In this document: one piece after another, positions 35,813-47,284 of the stretch
Position numbering within the stretch: the first letter of the stretch is position 1
Layout of the letters: each line of letters opens with the position of its first letter
Source of the DNA: Anaeramoeba ignava
Lineage: Eukaryota > Metamonada > Anaeramoebidae
Direction: 5' to 3'
Assembly (NCBI GenBank): GCA_028826165.1
Contig: JAPDFW010000059.1
Span: 1,253,001-1,317,000, forward strand
DNA length: 64,000 nucleotides
Position numbers and translations under genes: made by a program
Notes under the pieces: model-generated
What the model was told of the DNA's origin: nothing
The model's input: only the letters and a program-made list of their open reading frames with translations
The model's database searches: none

Positions 35813-38800
35813 ATGTCATTTTCTGTTTCTGATTCAACTCAACAAAAGATACAAAAACTTTTTAGAAAAACAGAAACGATTATTTTTATATCCTTTTATT
35901 TTAAAAATTTTTAAAAAAAAAAACAAAACAATTTTAACTTTGAAATTAGTTTAACATTGACAATATAATTTTAAAACACATACATCAAGTTAAAATTTAT
36001 GATAGAAATGGACATTTACATCAAAAAATTCTTGTTCTTGTAATTAATGAAGCTTCACAAGAATTTGGGTAAAATAAACAAATAAAACAATTTAAAACAA
36101 TTTAAAATATTTATTTTTTACAAAAAAAAACAAATATTTAGATTATTTATACTTAAAAAGAAACGGTTTATTTATTTAATTGATGTTTTTTTCCCAGTTT
36201 GTCTTGAATGGAGTTTAAAAGTAGAATTTCAAATTTAAAATAAATTCATTTATAAAATTCAATAAAAATTTAAAACAAAATTTAAAACAAAAATTCAATA
36301 TAAAATTCATTATAAATTCATTATAAAATTCAATATAAATTCATTTATAAAATTCAATATAAATTCATTTATAAAATTTAATAAAAATTCATTTATAAAA
36401 TTCATTTATAAAATTTAATAAAAATTCATTTATAAAATTCATTTATAAAATTTAATATAAATTCATTTATAAAATTTAATACAAAATTCAATATAAAATT
36501 TAATAAAAATTCAATTATAAAATTTAATATAAATTCATTTATAAAATTCAATATAAATTTATTTATAAAATTTAATATAAATTCATTTATAAAATTCATT
36601 TATAAAAATTCATTTATAAAATTTAATATAAATTTATTTATAAAATTTAATATAAATTTATTTATAAAATTTAATATAAATTTATTTATAAAATTTAATA
36701 TAAATTCATTTATAAAATTTATTTATAAAATTCAATATAAATTCATTTATAAAATTAAATATAAAATTTAATAAAATTCATTTATAAAATTAAATATAAA
36801 TTCATTTATAAAATTTAATATAAATTCATTTACAAAATTCATTTATAAAATTTAATATAAATTTATTTATAAAATTTAATATAAATTTATTTATAAAATT
36901 TAATATAAATTTATTTATAAAATTTAATATAAATTTAAAACAAAATTCATTTATAAAATTTAAAATAAATTCATTTAAAAATTTAATAAAAATTCATTTA
37001 TAAAATTCAATAAAAATTCATTTATAAAATTAGCAATTTACAGACCTTGATAATATAAAATTTAAAATTAATGAAACTTGGTATACATTTCATTCTCTTC
37101 CTACTGTTATTGAAAATATTTCTACTGAAATTCAAAAAGCTCTTCAAATTGCAAATGTGAATGAAATTTCATTTAAAGATTTTGGAATTAATAGACATCT
37201 TTGGTTATTAAATTATTTATCTTTAGTTAAAAAAGATAAAAAAGAAAAAGTTGAAGGTTGATATTAATCAAAAATCAAAAATTAAAAATTAAAAATTTAA
37301 AATTTAAATTAAAAATTCAATTATAATTTAAATTCAGAGAAAACTACAACAAATTTTAATACTTCTTTAAATCAAAGACCAGAACGTGAATTTGAATCAA
37401 ATCAACAAAAAATAAAAAATAAACAAAAAAATAAACAAGAACCACAATCACAAAACAACTCAGGAGTTTTTAGAGATGGGATGTTATTTGATAAATTAAG
37501 AGAAGAATGGATTGATATTGAATTACACAAGCATAAAGAAAATTTCTCAGAATTAAAACAAATTACACTAATTTGTGGAACATGGAATGTAAATAGTAAA
37601 AAACCAACAATTAATATTGATGATTGGGTTAAAATTAATGGAGGAGAACCAGATATGATTGCTTTAGGGTATTGAAATTGATTAAAAATTTAATTCAATT
37701 TAATTTAATTTAATTTAATTGAAAACAAAAAATTTATTTCCAGTTTCCAAGAAATTGATATGACAGCTTCTACTTTAATTACAAATGATCGAACAAAAGG
37801 AAAATGTTGGGAAGAACATATTACAAAAACATTAGAAACAAAGGAAGAAAAATATGTTCTTGTAAATTTATTGAGAAAGAAAATGAAAAACAAATTGTTT
37901 TTTTTTTGGATTAATTTTGATGTAAATTTAATTAGATCAAATCACATCAATTAGGAGGAATATTATTATGTGTTTATATTACAAAAACACACGCGCCATA
38001 TGTATCGCAAATTGAATTTGATGATGTTCCTGTTGGTGTTTTAGGACTTCTTGTATGAAAACTGGAAAAAAAGTTTTTGTTTATAATATTTATTTTTATT
38101 TTATTTTTATTTTATATGAAACGAAATGAAGGGAAATAAAGGAGCTGTTGGGATTAGATTTAAGTTGTATGATACAAAAATATGTTTAATTAATAGTCAT
38201 TTAGCATCAGCATTTTCAAATGTTACAAGAAGAAATACAGACTATAAAAACATTGTGAAAAATTTACTTTTTAGTACAAAAAAACAAGCACAAACATCAA
38301 CACAACAAACAAAGCCAGTTATTTTTGAGTCTGACATAACTTTTTGGATGGGAGATTTAAATTATCGAATAGCATTATCGAATTCACAAGTTCGGGAGTT
38401 AATTCTGAATAAGGAATACGATAAATTATTTACGAATGATCAATTAAAGGAGCAAATTAGCAAACAACTTGCATTTGAGCATTTCCAAGAAGGAATGATG
38501 AATTTTGATCCAACTTATAAATATGATGTTGGGACAAATATTTACGATACAAGGTAGAAAAAGGAAAAAAATACTTTTTTTTTGGAGTTATTGTGTATAA
38601 GTTTTAAAGTCAAATCTTTGTTGAATTGGTAATAATGAATAAATAGTGAAAAGAAAAGAATTCCTGCCTATTGTGATCGAGTATTATTTTATGGGAATGG
38701 GATCAGAGCAAGAGAATATCGCAGACATGAATATTTGATTTCAGATCACAAACCTATTTCAGCCATTTTTAATTTGGAAGTTTATTACATTATTCCTGAT

Positions 38801-41800
38801 AGATTTAAAGAGTATAAATTGCAGTTAATTAAAGAATTAGACAAAATGGAAAATCAAACAATTCCCAATGCGGAACTTGATACCAACAATGTAGTTTTTG
38901 AAAAGGTTGTTTATAATGTTCCTGTGACAAAGAGTATTATTTTATCCAATATTGGGTCTGTATGGGCAAAGTTTAATTTTGTACCAAAAGTTAATGATAA
39001 AAACATATGCAAATCGTGGTTAAAAATTGATAAATTGAATGGGTTTATTTTACCAGGAACAAAACTTGAAATTAAATTTACTATTCATGTTGATAATTCA
39101 ACAGCACATTTATTAAATATTGGAAAAGAAGAGTTAGATGAAATTGTTATTCTACATTTTGAGAATGGGAAAGATCATTTTGTAAACTTTTCGAAGCAAA
39201 CAAACAAAATATATTTATTAAAGAAATAAAAATAATTTATAAAAATAATTTATTAAAGAAATAAAAATAATTTATTGAAATAATTTATTAAAATGAAAAT
39301 AATTTATTGAAATAATTTATTAGGTTTCAATTCATGGAGAATATTTAAAAAGTTGTTTTGGAATGAATTTAGAAACACTAGTTCAAATTGAAGAACCAAT
39401 TAGAGATATAAAGGAAATATCAAAAGAATCTGAAGCTAAAATGATAATTCCAAAAGAAATTTGGAGATTAGTTGATTATTTGAATTTATATGGAATGGAT
39501 GAAGAATATATTTTTGTAGAATCTGGAAATATTGGGGAAATGGAATATTTAAGAGAATGTTTAGATACAGGATCTGCTTTTAATTTTAATGGAAGTCTTC
39601 ATTCAGTTGCAGAAACTTTAATTATGCTTCTTGAATCTTTTCCTATTCCAATTATTCCTTTTAGTTTATATAAATCTTGTATTGATTTTTCTTATTCTTA
39701 TGAAGATTCAAAGAAAATTATTACTCAGTTACCAAAAAATCATCAAAATCTTTTCGTTTATATTACTTCTTTTATTCAAGATTTACTAAGTCATTTAGAA
39801 TTCAATAAATTGAATTTGACTCAAATTGGTACAAATTCAATATTTAATCAATATTTTAAATTTATATTTAAATGGATGATTTAATCAATATTTAATAATA
39901 TTTAAAATATTGGGGAAATGGAATTTATTTAATATTTAAGAATATTTAATTATATTTAACAATAGGATCAATATTTAATTAATATTTAATGGAAATCAAT
40001 ATTTATTCAATATTTAAGAAATTTTAATATTTAATGCTTCAATATTTGAATCAATATTTTCAATATTTCCAATTATTCCTTTTAGTTTATATAAATCTTG
40101 TATTGATTTTCAATTTTTAATGAATATTTTCAAAAGAAAATTATTATTCAGTTACCAAAAATCAATTTTCAAAATATTTTAATATTTAATCAATATTTTC
40201 TTTTTATTCAAGATTTACTAAGTCAATTTATTAATATTTAATCAAATTTAATTTGATTCAAATTTACCAATATTTAATTATTTAATATTTAATCAATATT
40301 TAATCAATATTTAATTAATAATATCAATTAATCAATATTTAATTAATATTTAATCAATATTTAATTAATATTTAATTAATATTTAATCAATATTTAATAT
40401 TTAATTAATATTTAATTAATATTTAATTAATATTTAATCAATATTTAATTAATATTTAATCAATATTTAATTAATATTTAATTAATATTTAATCAATATT
40501 TAATCAATATTTAATATTTAATTAATATTTAATCAATATTTAATCAATATTTAATCAATATTTATTTTAATCAATATTTAATTAATATTTAATCAATTTT
40601 AATTAATATTTAATTAATATTTAATTAATATTTAATCAATAATTAATATTTAATTAATATTTTAATCAATATTTAATTAATATTTAATCAATATTTAATT
40701 TCAATATTTAATTAATATTTAATTAATATTTAATCAATATTTAATTAATATTTAATTAATATTTAATTAATATTTAATTAATATTTAATTAATATTTAAT
40801 TAATATTTAATTAATATTTAATCAATATTTAATTAATATTTAATCAATATTTAATCAATATTTAATCAATATTTAATCAATATTTAATCAATATTTAATC
40901 AATATTTAATCAATATTTAATATAATATTTAATCAATATTTAATTAATATTTAATCAATATTTAATCAATATTTATCAAAATATTTAAATAATATTTAAT
41001 CAATATTTAATTAATATTTAATTAATATTTAATTAATATTTAACCAATATTTAATTAATATTTTTTAAATCAATATTTAATTAATATTTAATTATTTAAT
41101 ATTTAATCAATATTTAATTAATATATTTAATTCTTTAATATTTAATTAATATTTAATCAATATTTAATTAATATTTTTAATCAATATTTAATCAATATTT
41201 AATCAATATTTAATCAATATTTAATCAAATTTTTATCAATATTTTAATCAATTTTTTCAATATTTTAAATATTTAATCAATATTTTAATATTTAATTAAT
41301 ATTTTAATATTTAAATTTAATTTAATAATATTTAATCAATATTTAATTAATATTTAATCAATATTTAATCAATATTTAATCAATATTTAATTAATATTTA
41401 ATCAATATTTAATCAATTAATATTTAATCAATATTTAATTCAATATTTAATTAATATTTAATTAATCAATATTTAATCAATATTTAATTAATATTTAATT
41501 AATATTTAATCAATATTTAATCAATATTTAATCAATATTTAATTAATATTTAATCAATATTTTCAATATTTAATTAATATTTAATCATTTAATTAATATT
41601 TAATCAATATTTAATTAATATTTAATTAATATTTAATCAATATTTAATTAATATTTAATCAATATTTAATTATTTAATCAATATTTAATTAATATTTTAT
41701 TTCAATATTTAATTTTTTAATATTTTAATATTTTTAATCAATATTTTCAATATTTTCAATATTTAATTAATATTTAATCAATATTTAATTAATATTTAAT

Positions 41801-42471
41801 TAATCAATATTTAATTAATATTTAATTAATATTTAATCAATATTTAATTAATATTTAATCAATATTTAATTAATATTTAATCAATATTTAATTAATATTT
41901 ATTTAATCAATATTTAATTAATATTTAATCAATATTTAATTAATATTTAATTAATATTTTTAATAATTAATATTTAATCAATATTTAATTAATATTTAAT
42001 CAATATTTTAATCAATATTTAATTAATATTTAATTAATATTTAATCAATATTTAATTAATATTTAATTAATATTTAATCAATATTTAATTAATATTTAAT
42101 CAATATTTAATCAATATTTAATTAATATTTAATTAATATTTAATTAATATTTAATCAATATTTAATTAATATTTATTTAATATTTAATCAATTTTTAATT
42201 AATATTTAATTAAATTTAATTAATATTTAATCAATTTTTAATTAATATTTAATCAATATTTAATTAATATTTAATCAATTTTTAGTTAATATTTAATAAA
42301 TATTTAATTAATATTTATTTAAATCTTTATTTAAATTTTTAATAAATAGTTTCTGTTTTTGCAAATTCATTTTTAAGACCAATTAAACTTGGAAAAGATC
42401 CAACAATTGAAAGAAAACAAAAAATTGAATTTATTTCTCATTTTATTCAAATGAAAGAAAAAGAAAATTAA
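35813..42471 (+). CDS. OCRL/INPP5B-like inositol polyphosphate 5-phosphatase with ASH and RhoGAP domains
   Basis: Eleven exons: 35813-35887, 35950-36068, 36142-36220, 37034-37256, 37338-37668, 37744-37861, 37936-38052, 38132-38553, 38647-39181, 39324-39828, 42350-42471. All phases agree, giving 881 residues (human OCRL is 901). Exons 1-4 may form a PH-like fold. The catalytic domain shows GTWNVN, GFQEID, GNKGAVGIRF, SHLAS, WMGDLNYRI, RIPAYCDRVL and SDHKPIS. An ASH-type beta domain follows and ends near HFVSIHGEYLKSCFG, then a RhoGAP-like domain closing with VSVFANSFLRP. The family removes the 5-phosphate of PI(4,5)P2 on endosomes and Golgi, with Rab binding through ASH. The RhoGAP arginine is not evident, as in OCRL. 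No frameshift seen. Confidence 0.9.
35888..35949 (+). other. candidate U12-type (minor spliceosome) intron with AT-AG ends
   Basis: The intron opens ATATCCTTTT, an exact match to the U12 5' consensus ATATCCTTT. AATTTTAACTTT near 35930-35940 resembles the U12 branch site, with the branch A 12 bases before the AG at 35948-35949. It joins exons in phase 0. No usable GT lies between about 35826 and 35949 that would preserve the intervening coding sequence. An AT-AC version ending at 35955 also keeps the frame. Confidence 0.6.
36221..37033 (+). repeat. OCRL-like intron 3, AAATTCATTTATA-type repeat
   Basis: 813 bp of TTTATAAAATTTAATATAAATTC-like units with a period near 12-25 bp, between exons carrying SLK and QFTDLDN. 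No coding content. Confidence 0.8.
39829..42349 (+). repeat. 2.5-kb OCRL-like intron 10, ATATTTAATTA/ATATTTAATCA repeat
   Basis: The intron starts GTACAAATTC and ends AAATAG. Most of it alternates ATATTTAATTA and ATATTTAATCA (about 10-11 bp). Its first 400 bp hold degraded echoes of the preceding exon: for example the text coding FSLYKSCIDF at about 39660-39690 recurs near 40080-40110, and a TTACCAAAAA-TCA segment near 39730 recurs near 40152. This suggests a tandem copy of exon 10 that has decayed into repeat. Confidence 0.75.
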
Positions 42472-42712
42472 AATTTATATTTTATTATTATTTTTTTTGG
42501 ATTTTATTTAATAATTAAAAAGAATAAATAAAATTAAATTTAAAATTTAAATTAAAATAGGTTCTTACTTTATTTAATTAATTTAAAAAGCTTAAATTGA
42601 GAAAAAAAAAATATTTTAATTTAAAAAAAAATTTTTTTGCTTTTTTTTTTTTTCATTTTTCATTTTATTTTAATAATAAAAAAGCAAAAAAAATTTTTTA
42701 AAAAAAAAACAA
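42472..42712. promoter_or_regulatory. intergenic region upstream of the DUF4139-SPRY gene
   Basis: 241 bp after the 5-phosphatase stop. It has A/T runs and TTTTTCATTTTTCATTTTA at about 42650-42668, then AAAAAAAAACAA immediately before the ATG. Nothing else is recognised. Confidence 0.4.
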
Positions 42713-45700
42713 ATGGCATTACCAGTTAGAAAATGTGTACTTTTCCGGCATGGAATTGGATATTTTGAAAGAGAAGAAGAAATTGAAGGAGATCAAAACT
42801 TGGTTCTTAGTTTTAAAGAAGATGTGATGAACGACGTATTAAAAAGTTTAACAACATACGATGATGGACAAGGATATGTGAGTGGAATCAGCTACGAAGG
42901 AATAGGAGAGAAGAAACCGAACATTTTAATAAATTTGGATAGTTCCAAGTCAATGAGCCAATTAATGGCAGAAACACAAGGCGCAAAAGTTTCAATAACT
43001 TATGGAGGTGAAGCTTATAAGGGAATTATTCTTGGAATTGAAGCCAAAAAAAAAACCAATGATGAAAAACAAAATCAAGTCATCGAAACTGAAATTGTGT
43101 CAATTTTGACTGAAGAAAATCAAGTCAGATCTTTTGATTTAATGGAAGTTGAAGATGTCGAATTTTTGGATGAAGAAATCAAAAGAGATTTACAACATCT
43201 TCTTGACGTTTTAATTTCTTCGAAAAAAAAAAGTGTCAAAAATGTGACCGTTTTTTGTAAAGGAAAAAAAAAACGGAATTTTAGGGCCACGTATATAATT
43301 CCGTTGCCGGTTTGGAAAACTTCTTATCGTGTTATGTTAGGTGCAAAAGAACCTATTCTTCAAGGTTGGGCTATTGTTGATAATACTACTGAAGAGGACT
43401 GGAAAAATATTAAGTTGGAACTTGTTAGTGGTCTTCCGGTTTCTTTTATTCATGATCTTTATTCTCCAAGATTCCAAGTTAGACCTAAAATTGAAGTTCA
43501 AGATGAAGCTGCTTTTGCTCCTCCTGTTTTGGAACAATCTATTGAAAGGTTGCAATCTTTTGGTGAATCTTTGGAAATGGAAATGGCATTTGATGACATG
43601 GGCGGTGATTTGTTGAGTCTTCAAGCAAATGGACCACCTCCAATGATGGCTATGTCAATGATGGCTCCTAAAATGCCTTCAATGATGGGGAGAGGAATGC
43701 ATCGTAATGCAAAACCAAGTAAATTAAAATTAAAATTAAAATTAAAATTAAAATTAAAATTAAAATTAAAATTCATTTATAAAATTAATATTAAAATTAA
43801 AATTAAAATTAAAATTAAAATTAAAATTAAAATTAAAATTAAAAATTAAAAATAAAATTAAAATTAAAATTAAAATTAAAATTAAAATGAAAATTAAAAT
43901 TAAAAATAAAATTAAAATTAAAATTAAAATTAAAATTAAAATTAAAAATTAAAATTAAAATTAAAATTAAAATTAAAATTAAAATTAAAATTATAATTAA
44001 AATTAAAATTAAAATTAAAATTATAATTAAAATTCATTTATAAAATTATAATTAAAATTAAAATTAAAATTAAAATTCATTTATAAAATTATAATTAAAA
44101 TTCATTTATAAAATTAAAATTCAAATTAAAATTCATTTTGAATTTAAAATTAAAATTCATTTATAAAATTAAAATTAAAATTAAAATTAAAATTAAAATT
44201 AAAATTCATTTATAAAATTAAAATTAAAATTCATTTATAAAATTAAAATTAATATTTATAAAAAATCGGATAAAAAATAGCAATGGTTTCAAAAGAAAAA
44301 AAAATGGAAGCATTTACACAATCAGTTCAACCAGATGTACAAACAAGAAAATCAGAAGCAGTAGATCTTTGTCATTACTCAATCTCAGTACCAGTATCAG
44401 TAAAACGGGATCAATCAGCATTAGTACCAATTTATCAAGGGAATTTTGGAGGAGAACAAGTATGCGTATACAACGAATCAGTAAGAGCAAAAAATCCGAT
44501 GTCAACAATATTATTCAAGAACACGACAGGATTGATTCTTGAAGGAGGACCAATAACAATGTATGAGAAAGGAGAATACATAGGAGAAGGAATGCTCGAC
44601 ACGATCCAACCAAACGATGAGAAATTAATTTCTTATGCAGTTGAACTAGGCTGTATAGTAAGCTCTAATAACGGTGTTGAGTCGCAAAGTATACATCAAT
44701 CCGTTGTGAACAACGGAATACTTTCCACTCAGAAATTTTACTACTATTGGAGAAAATACGAGATTAACAACAAATCCACAAAAAAACTCGATTTCATTCT
44801 TGAACATCCTTTCACTTATCAAACTCAATTATTCAACACTATGGATCCTTATGAAAAAACTGACAGCTACTACCGCTTCAGATTCCCTGTTCCTCCAAAA
44901 CAGAAAATCGTGTTTGTTGTTGTGGAAAGAAAACAGATCAGCGATACATTCTATCTTGATAACTTGAATGAACGTCAAATCGTTAATTGGCATTCCCAAA
45001 AATTGATCGACCAAAAAACAAAGGAAATTCTTCAAGAACTCGCAATTAAATTCCAAATCCGACAAAATTTAAGCAGTCAAATTTCAATAACAAAATCGGA
45101 ACTAAACGAACATTTCCAAAATCAACGAAGAATTACCCAGAACATGAAATCACTTCGTGACAGTTCAGATCAAAGAAAACTAAGAGACCGTTATGTTCAA
45201 GAATTGACAACAAGCGAAGACGAGATTGAAACTCTTCGCGCAAAGATTAAAGAGCACGAGAAAAACCTCCGCGTTTTGCAGACACAACTAACAAAAGAAC
45301 TCAACGCAATCCGATACGAAACTTTCCTCAACGTTCCAAAAGCAGTTCTTCCACAATCCCAAATCAAAATCCGGGCTGAGAAATTAAATCAAAAGCTGAC
45401 TCATTTCCACGAAAAAGTGGACGAAGCTTTGCCCTCAGGATTTGATGAAGATTACATCAGAATCGGTATTGAACACAGCTCCGAATTGAGGACTATTCAT
45501 GACAAGAGAGAGACAGATGAAGAGTGCATTGTCCGTTCGAATTTCCCTATTCCGGATTCCGTTAAAATTTATTACTTTGAAATGACAGTTGAGGATCCAG
45601 GAACTTCAGAAGCAATTGGAATTGGTGCTGTTCCTGATGACCATAATCTCAAAGGAATGCCTGGTTGGGAAAATTCCATTGGTTATCATGGTGATGATGG

Positions 45701-45965
45701 CAATCTTTTCTTCTGTGATGGAAAAGGTCAAGAATTCGGTCCTACTTACTCAAAAAATGATACTGTTGGTTTTGGTTTGGATCGAAATACTAAAAATGCC
45801 TTTTTTACTCATAACGGAAAATTGATTAAAATTGTTCCAGATAATAAGTTTTCTTTATTCTCAAAAACTCTTTATCCTGCTATTGGTTTGCATTCTAAAA
45901 ATGCAAAAATTTCAGTTAATTTCGGGACAATTCCTTTCCTTTACAAACTTGAATCGAAATATTAA
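42713..45965 (+). CDS. DUF4139-like protein with carboxy-terminal SPRY domain
   Basis: Exons are 42713-43718 and 44281-45965 with a 562-bp intron (A|CA phase), giving 896 residues. The start (CVLFRHGIGYFERE, then EDVMNDVLKSLTTYDDG) matches a bacterial-style DUF4139/MuiA-like protein. The middle carries the YIIPLPVWKTSYR and GWAIVDNTTEEDW blocks seen in that family, then a Met/Pro-rich loop, a second beta region and a coiled coil (about residues 590-700). The last 170 residues are a SPRY domain: YYFEMTVED, IGIGAVPDD, SIGYHGDDGNLF, DTVGFGLDR and FFTHNGKLI. Function unknown. A SPRY end suggests protein binding. No signal peptide or membrane segment is seen. Confidence 0.8.
43719..44280 (+). repeat. 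intron with AAAATT hexamer repeat in the DUF4139-SPRY gene
   Basis: The 562-bp intron is AAAATT units with TTCATTTATAAAATT islands, the same interruption type seen in the eL32 intron but on the opposite strand. The donor is GTAAAT and the acceptor AAAATAG. Confidence 0.85.
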
Positions 45966-46261
45966 TTTCTTTTCAAATCAATTTTCTTTTCAATTCAATT
46001 TTCAATTCTTTTTTTCTTTTCAATTTCAATTAATAATTCGTCTCAAAAAAATAATTAAAAATCAAAAATCAAAAATCAAAAATTATTTTTTTCATTTTTC
46101 ATTTGTTTCTTTATTTTAAAATATTTGATTAAAAATTAAAAAGAAACAATTAAAAGAAAATAAAAATTAAATCAAATAAATCAATAGTGTAGCTAATGTA
46201 TTAAAGATATTCAAAATTACATTGGATAAGGCTATTGATAATATTAATATTTAATTTTCTG
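45966..46261. other. convergent intergenic region, no gene seen
   Basis: About 300 bp between two stops that face each other. It holds T-rich and A-rich sequence, including a TTTTTTTCATTTTTCATTTG near 46086-46105, which shows that the start-proximal motif also occurs outside promoters. Nothing else recognised. Confidence 0.5.
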
Positions 46262-47194
46262 TTAAAAAATAAAAGGAATTAATTTCTTTCTTTCTTCAGG
46301 ATAATCTCTAAATTTTTTTCGATACCATTCATCTGTTTTTATAGAATTGTGAACTAAATTCATACAAACAAATAAAAAACAAACAAAACTCCATAAATTC
46401 TTAAAATTATTCAATAAAAGAAAACTAAAATAAATTATAATTTCAAAAAAATAATGAGGTGAAGAAACATATTGAAAATATCCTTCATAAATCACATAAT
46501 ATCCAATATCCCCTTTCTTTTCTTTCTTATCACGAACATCTCTTAATATCCTATGACTTCTATTCTGTGAAATTGATCCAAAAATGAACAAAAAAACTGA
46601 TCCAAAAAAAGTGAAAAAATTGATATTGAAAAAATGATTGAGAAAATTATTCTTGAAAAAAACATTGAAAAGATTCTTCTCATTTTGATAATTGTTCCCA
46701 GAAAAAAATAATAGAAAAGTCATCGGAACAAAAAAGTAAAAAGATATTCCTGAAAGAAAATTGAAAAAATTCATTTGTTCAGGTCGGAATTTATGAACAA
46801 AAAGACATTCCAAAAATCTTCTTATAAATTGAATTTGTAAAAAAATCCATAAAATCCAAATTTGCAAACTTGAATAGAAATCTTTCGTATTCAAAAATAA
46901 AACTCGAATTTTCTTCAAATATTCAATATCATCTTCAATTTTTATCACATTTCCAATCTTTGAGAAAATTGATTTGTTTGTAATTATCATAAATAATAAT
47001 ATTAAATTCCATGAAAATCCAAAAAAATAAAATGATCTCCATCCAATTTTGTTTGGAATTGAATATTTTTGTTTCATTTTAACAAGTTTTCCATAATCAG
47101 AAAATTCATCAAATTTTTTAAAGAGAAATTTTAGTGAATAAACAAAAAATGCAGAAATCCAATAAATTTTAATTAAAATTAAACAATAAATCAT
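46262..47194 (-). CDS. polyprenol reductase (SRD5A3/DFG10 type), multi-pass membrane
   Basis: 310 residues in one exon with about six hydrophobic segments. Family marks are FIRRFLECLFVHKF with nearby NFFNFLSGISFYF, then EGYFQYVSSPHYFFEII, and the carboxy end DEWYRKKFRDYPEERKKLIP, which is typical of the steroid 5-alpha-reductase family. The SRD5A3 branch reduces polyprenol to dolichol in the ER, supplying the lipid carrier for N-glycosylation. The weaker alternative is another steroid-reductase-like enzyme. A glycosyltransferase gene lies 90 bp upstream on the same strand. Its leader carries AAAAAATGAAAAAAATGAAA on the plus strand, the usual start-proximal motif. Confidence 0.85.
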   Translation of the reverse strand: MIYCLILIKIYWISAFFVYSLKFLFKKFDEFSDYGKLVKMKQKYSIPNKIGWRSFYFFGFSWNLILLFMIITNKSIFSKIGNVIKIEDDIEYLKKIRVLFLNTKDFYSSLQIWILWIFLQIQFIRRFLECLFVHKFRPEQMNFFNFLSGISFYFFVPMTFLLFFSGNNYQNEKNLFNVFFKNNFLNHFFNINFFTFFGSVFLFIFGSISQNRSHRILRDVRDKKEKKGDIGYYVIYEGYFQYVSSPHYFFEIIIYFSFLLLNNFKNLWSFVCFLFVCMNLVHNSIKTDEWYRKKFRDYPEERKKLIPFIF

Positions 47195-47284
47195 AATTTG
47201 AATGTATTTTGATTTATTTTTTGAAAAAGAAAAAAAAATGAAAAAAATGAAAAAAAATGAAAAAAAAACAATTTTTTTTTTTGA

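Noticed and set aside
42472-42712. Possible CRISPR or other spaced-repeat array in the long A/T repeats of the window
   Set aside because: The units are short, A/T-only and have no conserved repeat with unique spacers; they are intronic microsatellites.
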